From Henricia sp. BOLD:AAB3569 (taxonomy: Eukaryota; Echinodermata; Asteroidea; Spinulosida; Echinasteridae): DNA of 64,000 bases. The DNA lies in contig JBBELK010000164.1 in the NCBI GenBank assembly GCA_037783545.1, forward strand, positions 1,364,001 to 1,428,000, in the 5' to 3' direction. Under the pieces are notes generated by a model, which was not told the DNA's origin, ran no database searches, and saw nothing but the letters and a program-made list of their open reading frames with translations. Each line of letters begins with the position of its first letter. Position 1 is the stretch's first letter. Below are positions 22,557 through 35,100 of the stretch, in pieces. A program made the position numbers and the translations under genes.

Positions 22557-24260
22557 GTGACGATCGCTTTAAGATTGGTTCATGAAACAGCTGTTGGATG
22601 CTTGAAGAGTCTCACAGAACAAAGCATAAATTGAATTGAGTGTACTTTGTTGTACACAGGCCACTAGTTTACTGTTAAAGATAGTATACATGATTCGTCT
22701 AACTTTTGAGAAAACAGTCAAAAAAGGGTTTGCATTCACTTTGCAATGAACCATGGCCTGTGCACGAAGTGGCAGTTGGGCGAGGTAGTGTTTGGGGGCG
22801 AATTGAATTTACGTCTTGCGAGACGAAAAATAATTGTTTTGCTCATTTCTCAAAGACTATATAGCACATCAGACAAAATCATTTCAGGGGAAGTTTTCTG
22901 CCGTCGTCATGTTTATATCGTATACGTTATGTGTGAATCTGTGAACATTTCTGATTCTTCGAGATACCAATCATGTGTACTGCCTTTAAAATGGTTACAG
23001 AACAAATCAAGACAAGTTATGTTAGTCAAGGAACTTTATCACAGACAGGTTTTCAAAAACTTGCTAAAACTACATCTTATGCTGGTTTGATGTTTAGAGG
23101 CCTTGGGCCTTTGCACATTAACCCGATATCTAGCAACAGCAATTTCATTTCATGTCGAGTTGTTTATTATGAGTAATGTGTCAACATTTTGACATTTATT
23201 TTGATTCATATTAGCAGTTTATTTGCACTGGCAGTACAGTTGTATACCTAAGAAACAATATTAGTTATCCCACGAGCACGAGTGGAATACGGCATTATGT
23301 AGAGAGCCTGCGTCCCATATCCCACGAGGCAACAAAGGCCAAGTGAGAGCTGCCAACCCTCCAGGATTTGGGAAGGACATCCAGAAAACAGGTTCATTCC
23401 GTGACTCTAAACACATCTAAAAATCCCCAAGGTTGTTAATTGACAATCCAGGACTCACAAAATTAGTCATTTTTCGAAGAATCTGTTGCAAGAGGGTTGG
23501 CAGCTCTGGGCCCAATTTCATAGAGCTATTTAAGCGTGTGATTACTGTACCAGAAAAGTTGTGCTAACGTTAAGGCTATTTTTCATGGCCGCAGCGTGCT
23601 TAAGCATGCTCGCGCTCGGAAACTGCCCTTGTTGCGTCACTGTCTTAAGCAAAATTTGGCTCTGCGGTTAAGGAAGGTTTTAGGTTGCTTACCGTTAACG
23701 GAAAATGGGCCGATAAACAGCTCTATGAAATTGGGCCCAGGATATGGGACGGACGCACTACATTATAGGGCGCTGTCAAGTGGCCCGCGCCTATCGCGTT
23801 ATGTTCGAACACAAAACGTGCTATGCTCGCACACCTTCCAAACTTCTACTGGAAATCTACAAGCCCCCACGTACGGACGTGAATTGATTCCTCTCATTTT
23901 CCACTGTCACTGTGGCCATTTTCACCCAAACCACCCTCACACGTTCAGGAATACGGGCCATTGCTGCAATTGACATCCTTTGTGAAATTCATATTCACTT
24001 GTCAATGGGTAATATTTCTTATTCTCTGTAAAATGTACGGGATTGCACTTGTTGAACAAAATGACTTATTTTGCTTCTTGGGTACACTTTAATTTTTATG
24101 ATAGAATTTCAAAAGAAAGCATGCTTAATTTGCCGTTTCAGTAGCGTATGACGTTAACTTTTACAGCAAATTGTTTTTGTATCTATTCTGTAAATACTGT
24201 GTACGAGAGTTAGTAATAAGTGTGAATAGTTTCATCACAATAAATGTACAAAGATTAGTA
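22557..24260 (+). other. IFT52: IFT52 3' untranslated region / downstream
   Basis: No further coding exon. A canonical AATAAA at 24,239-24,244 is the best polyadenylation signal seen before the convergent gene. If transcription runs that far, the 3' UTR is about 1.7 kb and would include the MITE at 23,509-23,742. Shorter transcripts cannot be excluded. Confidence 0.4.
23509..23742. mobile_element. MITE 'GGCCAATTTCATGGAGCTG' family, copy 2
   Basis: GGGCCCAATTTCATAGAGCT at the left is mirrored by AGCTCTATGAAATTGGGCCC at the right; interior GCGTGCTTAAGCATGC resembles copy 1 at 20,085. Confidence 0.8.
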
Positions 24261-24334
24261 TTACATTAAAATTACATTCCTTAAACCATTGAGGTGGAAT
24301 TTCTTTGTGTGACACCTGGGCGCATTTAATAGCG

Positions 24335-24560
24335 CAATACGTACGCCAGTATTGGGTATTTTCCTATTGACCCCCTTTGAACACGTGCAAATACGCCATT
24401 TTGGGAGTCAAATAATGCCGAGTCATTGTGGAAGCGATGTGTGGGCGTAACGCAGTTTAATTCACCAATGGGAGCCTTAGCATTGCGCGTTACGCACGCT
24501 ATGGACACGCACATTGCTTCCACAATGACGTCATTGGCACGAGCTCAATACCTTCACCGT
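24335..24560. repeat. Dispersed repeat shared with 45,860-46,190
   Basis: CCTATTGACCCCCTTTGAAC, GCCATTTTGGGAGTCAAATA and GCTATGGACACGCACATTGC recur at 45,870-46,180. Internal inverted pair ATTGTGGAAGCGATGTG / CACATTGCTTCCACAATG. Confidence 0.75.
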
Positions 24561-25230
24561 TGAAGGTATTGTCGGTAAGCATACATATTGCGCGCGACCC
24601 TGCTTGTGAGTTATCACCCCCGTCTGTATGCAGTTAACTGTTTCAGTGCCCAACATTTTGCATTTTTTGTAAATCTTTGTTTTCCCAACACGCCAATCGT
24701 GTGCATGTATGACTTCAATCGAGATCGTACACGTAACAGGGGTGCTAGATCTTGTATAAGCCCGATTGGCTTTTTATCTAGCATTCCACACATCTTCCAT
24801 TAACAAATTTTCCCTTAGCAATTTGTGTTATGTTTTAAACAAAGTTAATTTTTATTGACATTTATGATATTTTTATATAACGCAACTTGTAATGATTGGA
24901 TATGATAAACTAAACCATGTATGACCTTGGCACTCTACTAATCATTTGTTAGAACATTTAAATTCCCATGCATAGATTTGAAAATTACAATGTTTAAAAA
25001 CATAACATAATTGTAATAGTTAAAGAATAAAAATGCACACCAAACATTAGTAATAAGAAAAACATACACAAATTTATAAAAATATATCACGAAAGTATCT
25101 TAAAAAGTATAGCACAGTGTCAAAAAAAAGCTGAAACTTACCTGGTGGGATGGTTTTACAGGTGGACGGGAAACAAAATTTGCCCATGTGCAGCACAAAT
25201 GCACCATTTGTTATGCATTAGCCCTACATA
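24560..25230. other. Intergenic between the convergent genes
   Basis: AT-rich, nothing recognised; it should contain the polyadenylation site of at least one of the two convergent transcripts. Confidence 0.4.
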
Positions 25231-25601
25231 TGTACTAGGGGTGGGAATTTATGGTTAATTCAGAAACCGGTTTGCAATTCTTTCAGGTGTCGGTTAACCG
25301 TTGAGATGACACTAAAGATTGTAGATGCATGTGTAATGTACACAATATCCCTAGGCCCCAAAAATAATCGTTGAACCTTTATATTTGGTCAAAATTTTAC
25401 TACGACCCCATATCAATTTATTTCAGTTTCTTGACGTCATTACAAATAACCCTCTGAAAACTATACTGTAAATTCTTTGAAATTGGGTTTCGTTTGGCAA
25501 AACCGGTTTTTCATCTTTTTTTCTGGTTAAACGGTTAACCGTCCTTAATATGTACCACACACAAAATTACACGTGGACTCAAAGGGGAGAATCCGTAAGC
25601 G

Positions 25602-25965
25602 CTGTACCCTGGGGCTATTTCTCTGTCAGGCCATTGGTTGCAAAAAGCCGTTGTTTATATTGTGTCACTGGGCCAGAAGTAGGATGATTGATAGCTTATA
25701 TTATGCAAGGTACACAAGTGGATGTGGCTTGGCTTGAGGCCCAGATTTCCCTGGGTCGGAGGCACTGTACCCTGGGGCTATTTCTCTGTCAGGCCATTGG
25801 TTGCAAACAGCCGTTGTTTATATTGTGTCACTGGGCCAGGAGTAGGATGACTAGTAGCTTTTATAATGCAGGGCGACAAGAGAGTTATACTGCTTACATG
25901 TGGGTTTATAGAGAAATAAATGGGGCTTGGCTAGAAGCCCAGATTTCCCAGGGTCGGCCTGACTG
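25602..25965. repeat. Two-copy tandem duplication, period 163 bp
   Basis: CTGTACCCTGGGGCTATTTC begins both copies (25,602 and 25,765). The shared part runs through GCCATTGGTTGCAAA and the ATTGTGTCACTGGGCCAG motif to CTTGGCT.GA.GCCCAGAT. Copy 2 has diverged more in its second half. Confidence 0.85.
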
Positions 25966-26082
25966 GCATGTAACTCAACATTAAAGGTGACATAAATTTT
26001 TGGATTAGTATATTCCTACCTCTATGGTCTATTTTAAGGCAATCCTATTCAAACTGTGGTGTCTGGAGATGGAATTCTTTCT

Positions 26083-26186
26083 TTAGTTGAACTTTCTGGC
26101 CATGACAATTCCCAGCAACACGATGAGAATAGTGGCCGTTATGCAACACGCTGAAGCTGGGGTGGTGGCCACTTTAGTCGTGGCTT
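26083..26186 (-). CDS. HEPHL: HEPHL exon 17: membrane anchor and stop
   Basis: Encodes [20 protein letters not shown] then [14 protein letters not shown] and TAA. A Thr-rich stalk is followed by one hydrophobic span with only ARKFN after it, so either a very short cytoplasmic tail or a GPI-attachment signal. Confidence 0.85.
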
Positions 26187-29100
26187 CTGTGAACAAAAAT
26201 CAACAAAAATAGCCGAGTTCTATCCAAGTGACGACTTGATTACTCAATTCAATACTCAGATTTGACCACTGAAAGGACAGAACCAATTTTAAAGATATAT
26301 TTTACAGGATTGGAAAACTGTTAAATGTGTATGATAAAAACCAACCTGTGCAAAAGTCAGATCAGTACCTCATCTACATTCAGAGAACACAATGAAAAAC
26401 TGTGCATGCTTACATTGTGCGAAGCTGGTCCCCTGGCTATACAAAACAGGAACTCACAAGTCCCTGGGTCTTAATTCAAGTCACAAACTATTCAAATGAA
26501 CTCCAACGAACGTATTTAAATTCTTTTGTGCGTGTTCATCCTTTACTTCTTGTTACTGGACTTGTGACGGACTTGTGATTTTATCGGCTCTTGACTTGTG
26601 ATAGACTTGTGATGGACTCGACTACAACCCTGAAGTCTAGTTTTGTTCACACGAGGGCACCCTTGTGAATAAATGTGTGTGCACACTCATTTATATAAAT
26701 TCATTTTCATTTATTTATCGTTTTCTCAAACACAATCATTGCATTGGACAGTTGGAACCACTTCTATCTTCCATTTGAGTAAGATCTTTTCTTGGACAAA
26801 TGGTTGATTAACATTTTGGGACATTGCAAATCCTGTATACATGCTTTAATAGTATCACATGGCGTTTGCTGTATAGCAACTTTTCACTGTACTGAAACTT
26901 GCCTCCAAAGACGGTGTAGGTTGTCTCCATTCCTCCCAGTATGTGATCATTGACGTGGCAATGCAGCAGCCATGAGCCTGGGTTGTCAGCGTGCATCTGT
27001 ACAGAGCCGTACACACCTAGAGATACAACATGACACATTCGATGACGTCATCAGTATGTGATTGGCAGATTTAGAGGATAGCACTTCTGCAGTGTTCAAG
27101 GCCGACTGTACGGGACCAAAGACTGGCAGTCCGAGATTGACAGTCTGAGACCAAGACCGAGACTGGCCGTCCGAGACCGAGACTGGCAGTCCGAGACCGA
27201 GACTGGCCGTCCGAGACCAAGACCGAGACTGGCAGACCAAGACCAAGCAGTCAGAGACCAAGACAAAAGTCTGACGTAAACACAACTCTGGATTCCGACT
27301 TACCCGCGAACAGCTCAAAGACGTCAACCCGATGCACCAGCGCCGCTCGGTACGTGACCGGCTGGCCGTGGAAATGAACCGAATGCATGTCCACTTCATC
27401 CCCTATGCCTATCAGATACCACTCCACTGTTTCTCCCATAGAAATGTTCAGATGACGTAGGTTTGTGTACAGAAAGCCGTTGATTCCTGGATGGGTTTAA
27501 AAAGCAATCAGTAGTAGTGCTGTGGCGAATCATACTTAAAACCCGAGTTGGCTCCAAAGGTAGTGGGTTCGAATCCTGGTCCAGCCCATCCATGGTGCAT
27601 GTACCCTTGAGCAAGGTACTTTGCCACGCATTGCCTCCACCCAGGAGTAATGTGCACCATAGAGGGTAGCTAAAGTTGATGTGTTTGATTAGCCATTGTG
27701 TGCCTGATAGGCAGCCGGGGCTGTATACTCCCCAGGGAGCTGAGATGGTATATGGAGTGATTTAAAGGCCCTGTAGATGATCTGTTTTTGAGCGATTCTG
27801 CGACTAAAACCATTATAAATCAAAAGAAAGACATCAACAAACTCATCCGAAGAGGTTTCAGCTTTGTCAAATGTACCACGTTTAAAAAACCCATGAAAAT
27901 CCATATGCATTTTCCTGGTCTTGGCGGGGTGTTTCAAATATTCGTTCTCAGTTGATCGGGTACTATGTGGCTTGCGTCATGCACTCTGCGGCGCACATAC
28001 TGCGTTAGTCTTGATGCAAGACCGAGTTCGCGATCCCCACATTGTTCATTTTAGCCGCCAGAGGGCGTACCTACACTTACAACGTGAACTCGAAAACTCG
28101 GTCTTGATTACTCCGTAAGAAAAAAGTTCGATAACCTTTATGGAAGACATGAATAATTAAACAGCAAGGTCAAAAATTATGGGCGCCTGCGTAGAAGAGA
28201 AAGCGATGCCTCCATAACTAGGTCATGTGGGATGGTAACTTGCCGTGTACATTTGTACGTGTGCAGTGATTCACCGTGCCGCGCGAAAATGATATCGGGC
28301 CATTTTCGTGCATGCAGTGACCGTGGTGCACGGTTTTATAGCAATGGAAATCCAGGCTGGGTGCCCAAAATCAGACATGTCATAATTTTATTTCTCATTT
28401 TTATCATCAAACTTGTTCTAACATGCATTGCTTATTTTTCATTTAATACGAAATAAAGACGTTTATACTGGTCGGATATGGCATTCAACCTAAAAATTCA
28501 AATTACTTCTGCACTTGAAGTGAAATATTGAAATGAATCAGACAATGTTGACGAACATTTCTTTGGACAATGTTGGACAGAAGTGGAAAAAATTTAAAAA
28601 TCATGAAAATTTCTTTATTATTTTTCACACCATGGTTTTTACAACCAAACTAAAATTTTACATGGTTTTATAGCAATGGAAATCCAGGCTGGGTGCCCAA
28701 AATCAGACATGTCAGAATTGTATTTCTCATTTTTATCATCAAACTTAATTGTTCTAACATGCATTGTTTATTTTTTATTTAATACAAAATAAAGACGTTG
28801 ATAGTGGTCGGATATGGAATTCAACCTCCAAATTCAAATTATTTCTGCACTTGAAGTGAAATATTGAACTAATGAATCAGACAATGTTGACGAACATTTC
28901 TTTGGACAATGTTGGACAGCAGTGGGACAAAATTTAAAAATCATGAAAATTTTTCTTTCTTAGTTTTTACACCATGGTTTTTACAACTAAACTAAAATTT
29001 TACATGGTTTTATAACAATGGAAATCCAGGCTGGGGGCCTAAAATCAGACATGTCATAATTTTATTTCTCATTTTTATCATCAAACTTGTTCTAACATGC

Positions 29101-32100
29101 ATTGTTTATTTTTCATTTAATACAAAATAAAGACGTTTATAGTGGTCGGATATGGAATTCAACCTAAAAAATGAAATTATTTCTGCACTTGAAGTGAAAT
29201 ATTGAACTAATGAATCAGACAATGTTGACGAACATTTCCTTGGACAATGTTGGACAGCAGTGGGACAAAATTTAAAAATCATGAAAATTTCTCTTTCTTA
29301 GTTTTTACACCATGGTTTTTACAACTAAACTAAAATTTTACATGGTTTTATAACAATGGAAATCCAGGCTGGGGGCCTAAAATCAGACATGTCATAATTT
29401 TATTTCTCATTTTTATCATCAAACTTGTTCTAACATGCATTGTTTATTTTTCATTTAATATAAAATAAAGACGTTTATAGTGGTCGGATATGGAATTCAA
29501 CCTAAAAAATGAAATTATTTCTGCACTTGAAGTGAAATATTGAACTAATGAATCAGACAATGTTGACGAACATTTCCTTGGACAATGTTGGACAGCAGTG
29601 GGAAAAAATTTAAAAATCATGAAAATTTTTCTTTCTTAGTTTTGGGTTTTTACAACTAAACTAAAATTGTACATGGTTTTATAACAATGGAAATCCAGGC
29701 TGGGGGCCTAAAATCAGACATGTCATAATTTTATTTCTCATTTTTATCATCAAACTTGTTCTAACATGCATTGTTTATTTTTCATTTAATATAAAATAAA
29801 GAGGTTTATAGTGGTCGAATATGGAATTCAACCTAAAAATTCAAATTATTTCTGCACTTGAAGTGAAATATTGAACTAATGAATCAGACAATGTTGACAA
29901 ACATTTCCATTTTTTTTTTAGTTAACCAAACTGTGCAAATTTCCTTCAAGGGCTTCTGTCCTATCTACAAAGTAGTATGCTGTTCCCTGGAATTCGTAAA
30001 AACAGCTTCATATCCACAAAATTAATGGGCCTTCTCAAAGCATTCTCCTCAGAGCACTGAAAAGGGTGAAATTTTAAACATTTAGTAAACTAATAAACAT
30101 CAAATTTAAATTTGTTCCATTAAACGTTATTCCAGTATATTTTCGGAGGCTTATGCAAGCAAGTTGCTCTAATAAATTTTCTCCAATTCTGCTTGCTGTA
30201 AAAACAAAAACATGCACGAAGAATCAGAAAAAAAGTATTGTTTTAAATAGGCCGTAAAAGGTCGATCCTTGGGTCACAAAAATTTGCCTTATTTGTCGTT
30301 GGCCTAAATGAAAATCAAATGGGTCATATTTGACTTTAGAAAATGTACAATTACTTTTGTAAAACCATGTGGCTTTGAGAGACTCCTTTCAACATTAAGC
30401 TTACACAAATTTAATAAGGGCATTTTGAAATTTTTTAAAATCTGCCCAACAATTTATAATACTTCAAACATTGTGTACAAAGCATGTGATAGTGAGTGAA
30501 ATTACTAGTAGTAGTTTTTAAGAAAGTGGGTGGTTCTTCACTCAGATTAATTCACTCCTAAATTTCGGTTTTTTTTCTATCATATCTAAACCATGGAGTG
30601 TCTAAACTAACTGATGCTTGCAAGTCATTTTAGGGAAAAATAGTAGTGGATAACTTCTCTGAAATCGTTTAGCACTTTTTTTTTTACCGAAGCCAATAAT
30701 ATGAAAAGCATGCCATAGGCTATAGTATAGAGGAGAAGAAAACAATCCCAGTCGTTTTCTTCCTCCATGCGTAAGCGATGAAAAAAAATCGTGACCAAGC
30801 AGAACATGCCCTAAGAAAATCTCTAAATGCCAGTCTTTGATAGCCTTTGAACTTTTCGATTATCAACTTGGAACGAAATGCTTCGTCTTCACTGGCCGCC
30901 CAATCATCACACCCGACCGTAGACCCGTTCACGGGTCTAACCCGACCGTATACGAGCAACGCAGGCCGGCAAGCGGTAAGGCCCGGACGACGCGACGGTA
31001 CAGGCGAGCCACTGAGTGCAACGCGCAAGATAGCTTTGTCCGTGGACAACGTGTTTGCCTCATATCATGTTTGCCTGCTGACTGCTGATCGATCGATCGA
31101 TCAGCGACTGGAAAAGCAGCGACATTTGTATGCACTGTCCTGTCCAGTGTGTACTCTGGGTACCAGACAGACCAGAGCTGTTGTGAATTATGGAAATTAG
31201 ATGACGTCACGCATTTCAACGTGTCACACAAAGGTATGCCAGGAATTCGCTCGGTATTTTGCGAGCGATTTATACGGAATATGAAAGACTGTCTTTTCGA
31301 CTGTATTTCAGGTGCGCCCTCTGGCGGCCAATAATGAATAGTCTATGTACATCGTGTATTGCGCGCAAAAAGGCAGTCTTTCCGAAAGACTAATACTGCG
31401 TGTGCGTGCGATCCATAAAAATGCATCGCGTTGGAACACGCACACGGAGTACACAGCGCCCATGCATTTTGGACCGTGTAGACGCGAACCAAAAATAAGT
31501 AAATCGTTTGCAAACGATCTAAATAATTTCATCTTTACGGATTATTTTCTGGTAAAATTATATCATTTTGAGCGAAAACCTTTCAATGGATAGTTGCTAT
31601 TAATTCAATCTTTACTTTCAGAACTTTTCCCCTGTAAACTCGTCGATTACTTTTTGGGGTCATTGCAAATGATCCACTGGGCCTTTAATGGAGCCCTATG
31701 ATCAGGGGTAATGATAGTGTAGATGCCTTGATAGTGTCTACTTTGTTCTCAGAGCCAATTGTAACTTGTAATTTTCCCGGGCCCCAAAGTTATTAGCTTG
31801 AGAAAGTGATATTGGAAAAAACAATTCAATTGCTAGGAATTTATCAGAATTTGATTTAGACTTGCGTCGGGGAAATTGAATGTTAAGTAAGGTTGTTTTT
31901 GCCCTTACCCGACGTATTTATTAACACTGTATACTCAGTGCTTTCCCGAGACACTATGAAAACTTCATAGCGTGCTCGGGTGGGACTCGAACCCACGACC
32001 TCCTGCATACAAGGCATTTATCAAACAAACAAAATTAGATTGACTGCATTTTCCAGGTAATCAACTTACCGTGCATCAAGTTACTCTCTTCAAAATCCGG

Positions 32101-35100
32101 ATCCGATTTATCAACTGCTGACGGATTACCACAAAATTGTGCGATGTTCTCGTCCAGGTACCAGCTCTTGTTTTCATCCGTAACCGTGAAGAGCAACGCA
32201 AACTCGCGATCCACGTCACTTCGACGTCCGTTCTCGCCGAGCGTACCCGGACGGCAGACGACCATGGGACCAACGAGGCCCGCGTTAGTGTCGGGATCTT
32301 TGTCTATGGCTGAGTAGTAGGCATAAACCACGCAGTTGGGGTCGCTTGCAGTGGGGCCAGCGCGTTCGAGGACCTTCCACAGGTACGTTTTGGTGGTGTT
32401 GGGTTCGACTCCCTTACCTTTGTAAACAACAAAATGAAAAGTTAGTCATCCCGTGACTCGGACCACAACAATCACATTATGGATAAATGTGACACACCAG
32501 GCAGATGCTCTACCAGCCGAGCTATGAGGCACAGTGGTATACTCCCTCAGTTTTTCCCCAAGACCTCTGACACACCAGGCAGATGCTCTACCAGCTGAGC
32601 TATGAGGCACAGTGGTATACTCCCTCAGGTTTTCCCCCAAGACCTCTGACACACCAGGCAGATGCTCTACCAGCTGAGCTATGAGGCACAGTGGTATACT
32701 CCCTCAGGTTTTCCCCAAGACCTCTGACACACCAGGCAGATGCTCTACCAGCTGAGCTATGAGGCACAGTGGTATACTCCCTCAGGTTTTCCCCAAGACC
32801 TCCGACACACCGGGCAGATGCTCTACCAGCTGAGCTATGAGGCACAGTAGTATACTCCATCAGGTTTTCCCTAAGACCTCTGTCACACCAGGCAGACGCT
32901 CCACCAGCTGAGCTATGAGGCACAGTGGTATACTCCCTCAGGTTTTCCCCACGACCTCTGACACACCGGGCAGATGCTCTACCAGCTGAGCTATGAGGCA
33001 CAGTGGTATACTCCCTCAGGTTTTCCCCAAGACCTCTGTCACACCAGGCAGATGCTCCACCAGCTGAGCTATGAGGCACAGTGGTATACTTCCTCAGGTT
33101 TTCTCCACGACCTCTGACACACCGGGCAGATGCTCTACCAGCTGAGCTATGAGGCACAGTGGTATACTCCCTCAGGTTTTCCCCAAGACCTCTGACACTG
33201 GGCAGATGCTCCACCAGCTGAGCTATGAGGCACAGTGGTATACTCCCTCAGGTTTTCCCCCAAGACCTCTGATACACCAGGCAGATGCTCTACCAGCTTA
33301 GCTATGAGGCACAGTGGTATACTCCCTCAGGTTTTCCCCCAAGACATCTGACACACCAGGCAGATGCTCTACCAGCTGAGCTATGAGGCACAGTGGTATA
33401 CTCCCTCAGGTTTTCCCCAAGACCTCTGTCACACCGGGCAGATGCTCCACCAGCTGAACTATGAGGCACAGTGGTATGCTCCCTCAGGTTTTCCCCCCAA
33501 GATTGACACACCAGGCAGACGCACCACGCATGATGAATACACCACGCGAGGCCTTATTCCAAACCTACTTACTGCCACTAACTGCAGACTCTTCAAACAC
33601 CAAAACGCCATGTGGTTGAAGTCCGTACGGCCGACTCGCCATGTTTCTGAGCACAATGTTGACCGTATCGCCGACCTCCATGCGTAAAAGCGGACCCTGC
33701 ACGCCCAAGTGCATGTCGGCCGGGCCGCGCTCTTTCTCCGTCGTGAAAGTGTCGTCCGTAAACTCCCTGTAGAGGGCTTTCTTGTACTGCGAGCCAATGA
33801 ACGTGGGACCTTGGCCCACGAAAATGTAGCCTTCGCTGGAATTTGAAATAAGAATTAGGAAGAATCAGAATTTACTTTGCATTTTTTTTTGTAATCATAG
33901 CCTTCAGAAATAAAATTGACATTACATTAAATGTCTGGTTATACAATTTACAGTTTACACCGGCGGCCATGATAGGGGGCAGGTGCTCATATTTAAATGA
34001 TGTGGCAATAGATCCACAAAGTGCCTACTCATGCATGACACACGGTGATTTTGTGACTGCCCCCTGTCATGGCCGCTTGTGCAAAGGGTCTATTGGCAGA
34101 GAGCAAGTCAAGTGTAATGTGTTTTGCAATTTACTGTTCTGATACTCTTGCTAAGAACACAAGTGTATGCAATTTTGACTGCTAACCCATTTTTACAAGG
34201 CTAAAAACAGCTTTATGAAATTGGCTCCAGAGGCCAATTTCATAAAGCTGTGTAGCAGAAAAATGTGCTTAATCTAAATTTTGTTGGCTTTATAAAAATG
34301 GGTTAGAAATCAACATCTTATGTTATGTGTTTTGCAATCAACAGATGTTCTGTTATTCTTGCTAAGAGCACAATTTGACATATAATTTTAACTGCTAACC
34401 CATTTTTACACTGCAAAACAATTCTGGATTAAACAAATGTCTCTGCTAAACAGCTTTATGAAATTGGCCCCCCGACAGGTCCCTTGCTGGTTATAAATGT
34501 ACAGTTCAAACCCACCTATATTCCCTTATTAAATGAGCAGTTTTGCATTCTTATTACCTGTCAGGGTCATTAAGATCCTGGCTTCTCAGTGGATCATACT
34601 TTACAGGGACAAAATCCCAAATTCTCTCCACAATGCCAATGTAGTAAGTCCTGGTACCAGAGCCAACTTCTGGGGGAGTCACATTCTCACTGGCTGTTAC
34701 TGTTAACGATGCCTCCATGCCGTTTATTAGGTGGGAGTTGGTTTCACATTCGATCTCAAAGGTACCTGCATAAATGACGAGATAAATCAGAAGTATTATT
34801 TTGTTTCCTTTTTTTCAAGCATCAAGTATGAATAGGTGATTTATTTTAAACGTCAATTTAACGTTCGTTTAAACGTTTAAACGAATAGTAAACATAACAA
34901 AAAGTAAAACCTATTACCGCGCTCGCAATAAAAAGTTCTTTGACCTGGTATCATGTGTGTTCGCGCGGCACCACTGACACTTCATTGAATTGGAGCATAC
35001 ATGATGCAGGCCACGAAAGTTCAGCTATATAGTAAACAGTGTTTACCGCCTTGCTTTGAATTCAACAACATTAAACCGTAAACCAGTAAAATCGCTTCCG

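Larger units (their letters stand above)
27766..31684. mobile_element. TTAA-MITE 'R520', copy 2, split by a 3.4-kb insertion
   Basis: Left piece 27,766-28,005 begins AGGCCCTGTAGATGATCTG; right piece 31,393-31,684 ends GATCCACTGGGCCT. TTAA flanks both outer ends (27,762-27,765; 31,685-31,688). The two pieces together align to copy 1 at 7,753-8,282. Confidence 0.85.
27505..31730 (+). mobile_element. SINE (CTCCCCAGGGAG family), split by nested insertions
   Basis: The left part (27,505-27,765) has a tRNA-like head with GGTTCGAATCC (27,567 area), TTGAGCAAGGTACTTTGCCA and GGGGCTGTATACTCCCCAGG. The 3' end (GGAGCCCTATGATCAGGGGT) resumes at 31,689, just after TTAA. It is the outermost of three nested elements in HEPHL intron 14. 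Confidence 0.75.

Noticed and set aside
30625..31231. Minus-strand open frames in the 3.4-kb element as a transposase
   Set aside because: They are short, overlap in several frames, and contain no recognisable catalytic motif.
32487..33510. Possible CRISPR array (many direct repeats)
   Set aside because: Whole 78-bp units repeat without unique spacers, and the sequence is an animal intron; it is a tRNA-like minisatellite.
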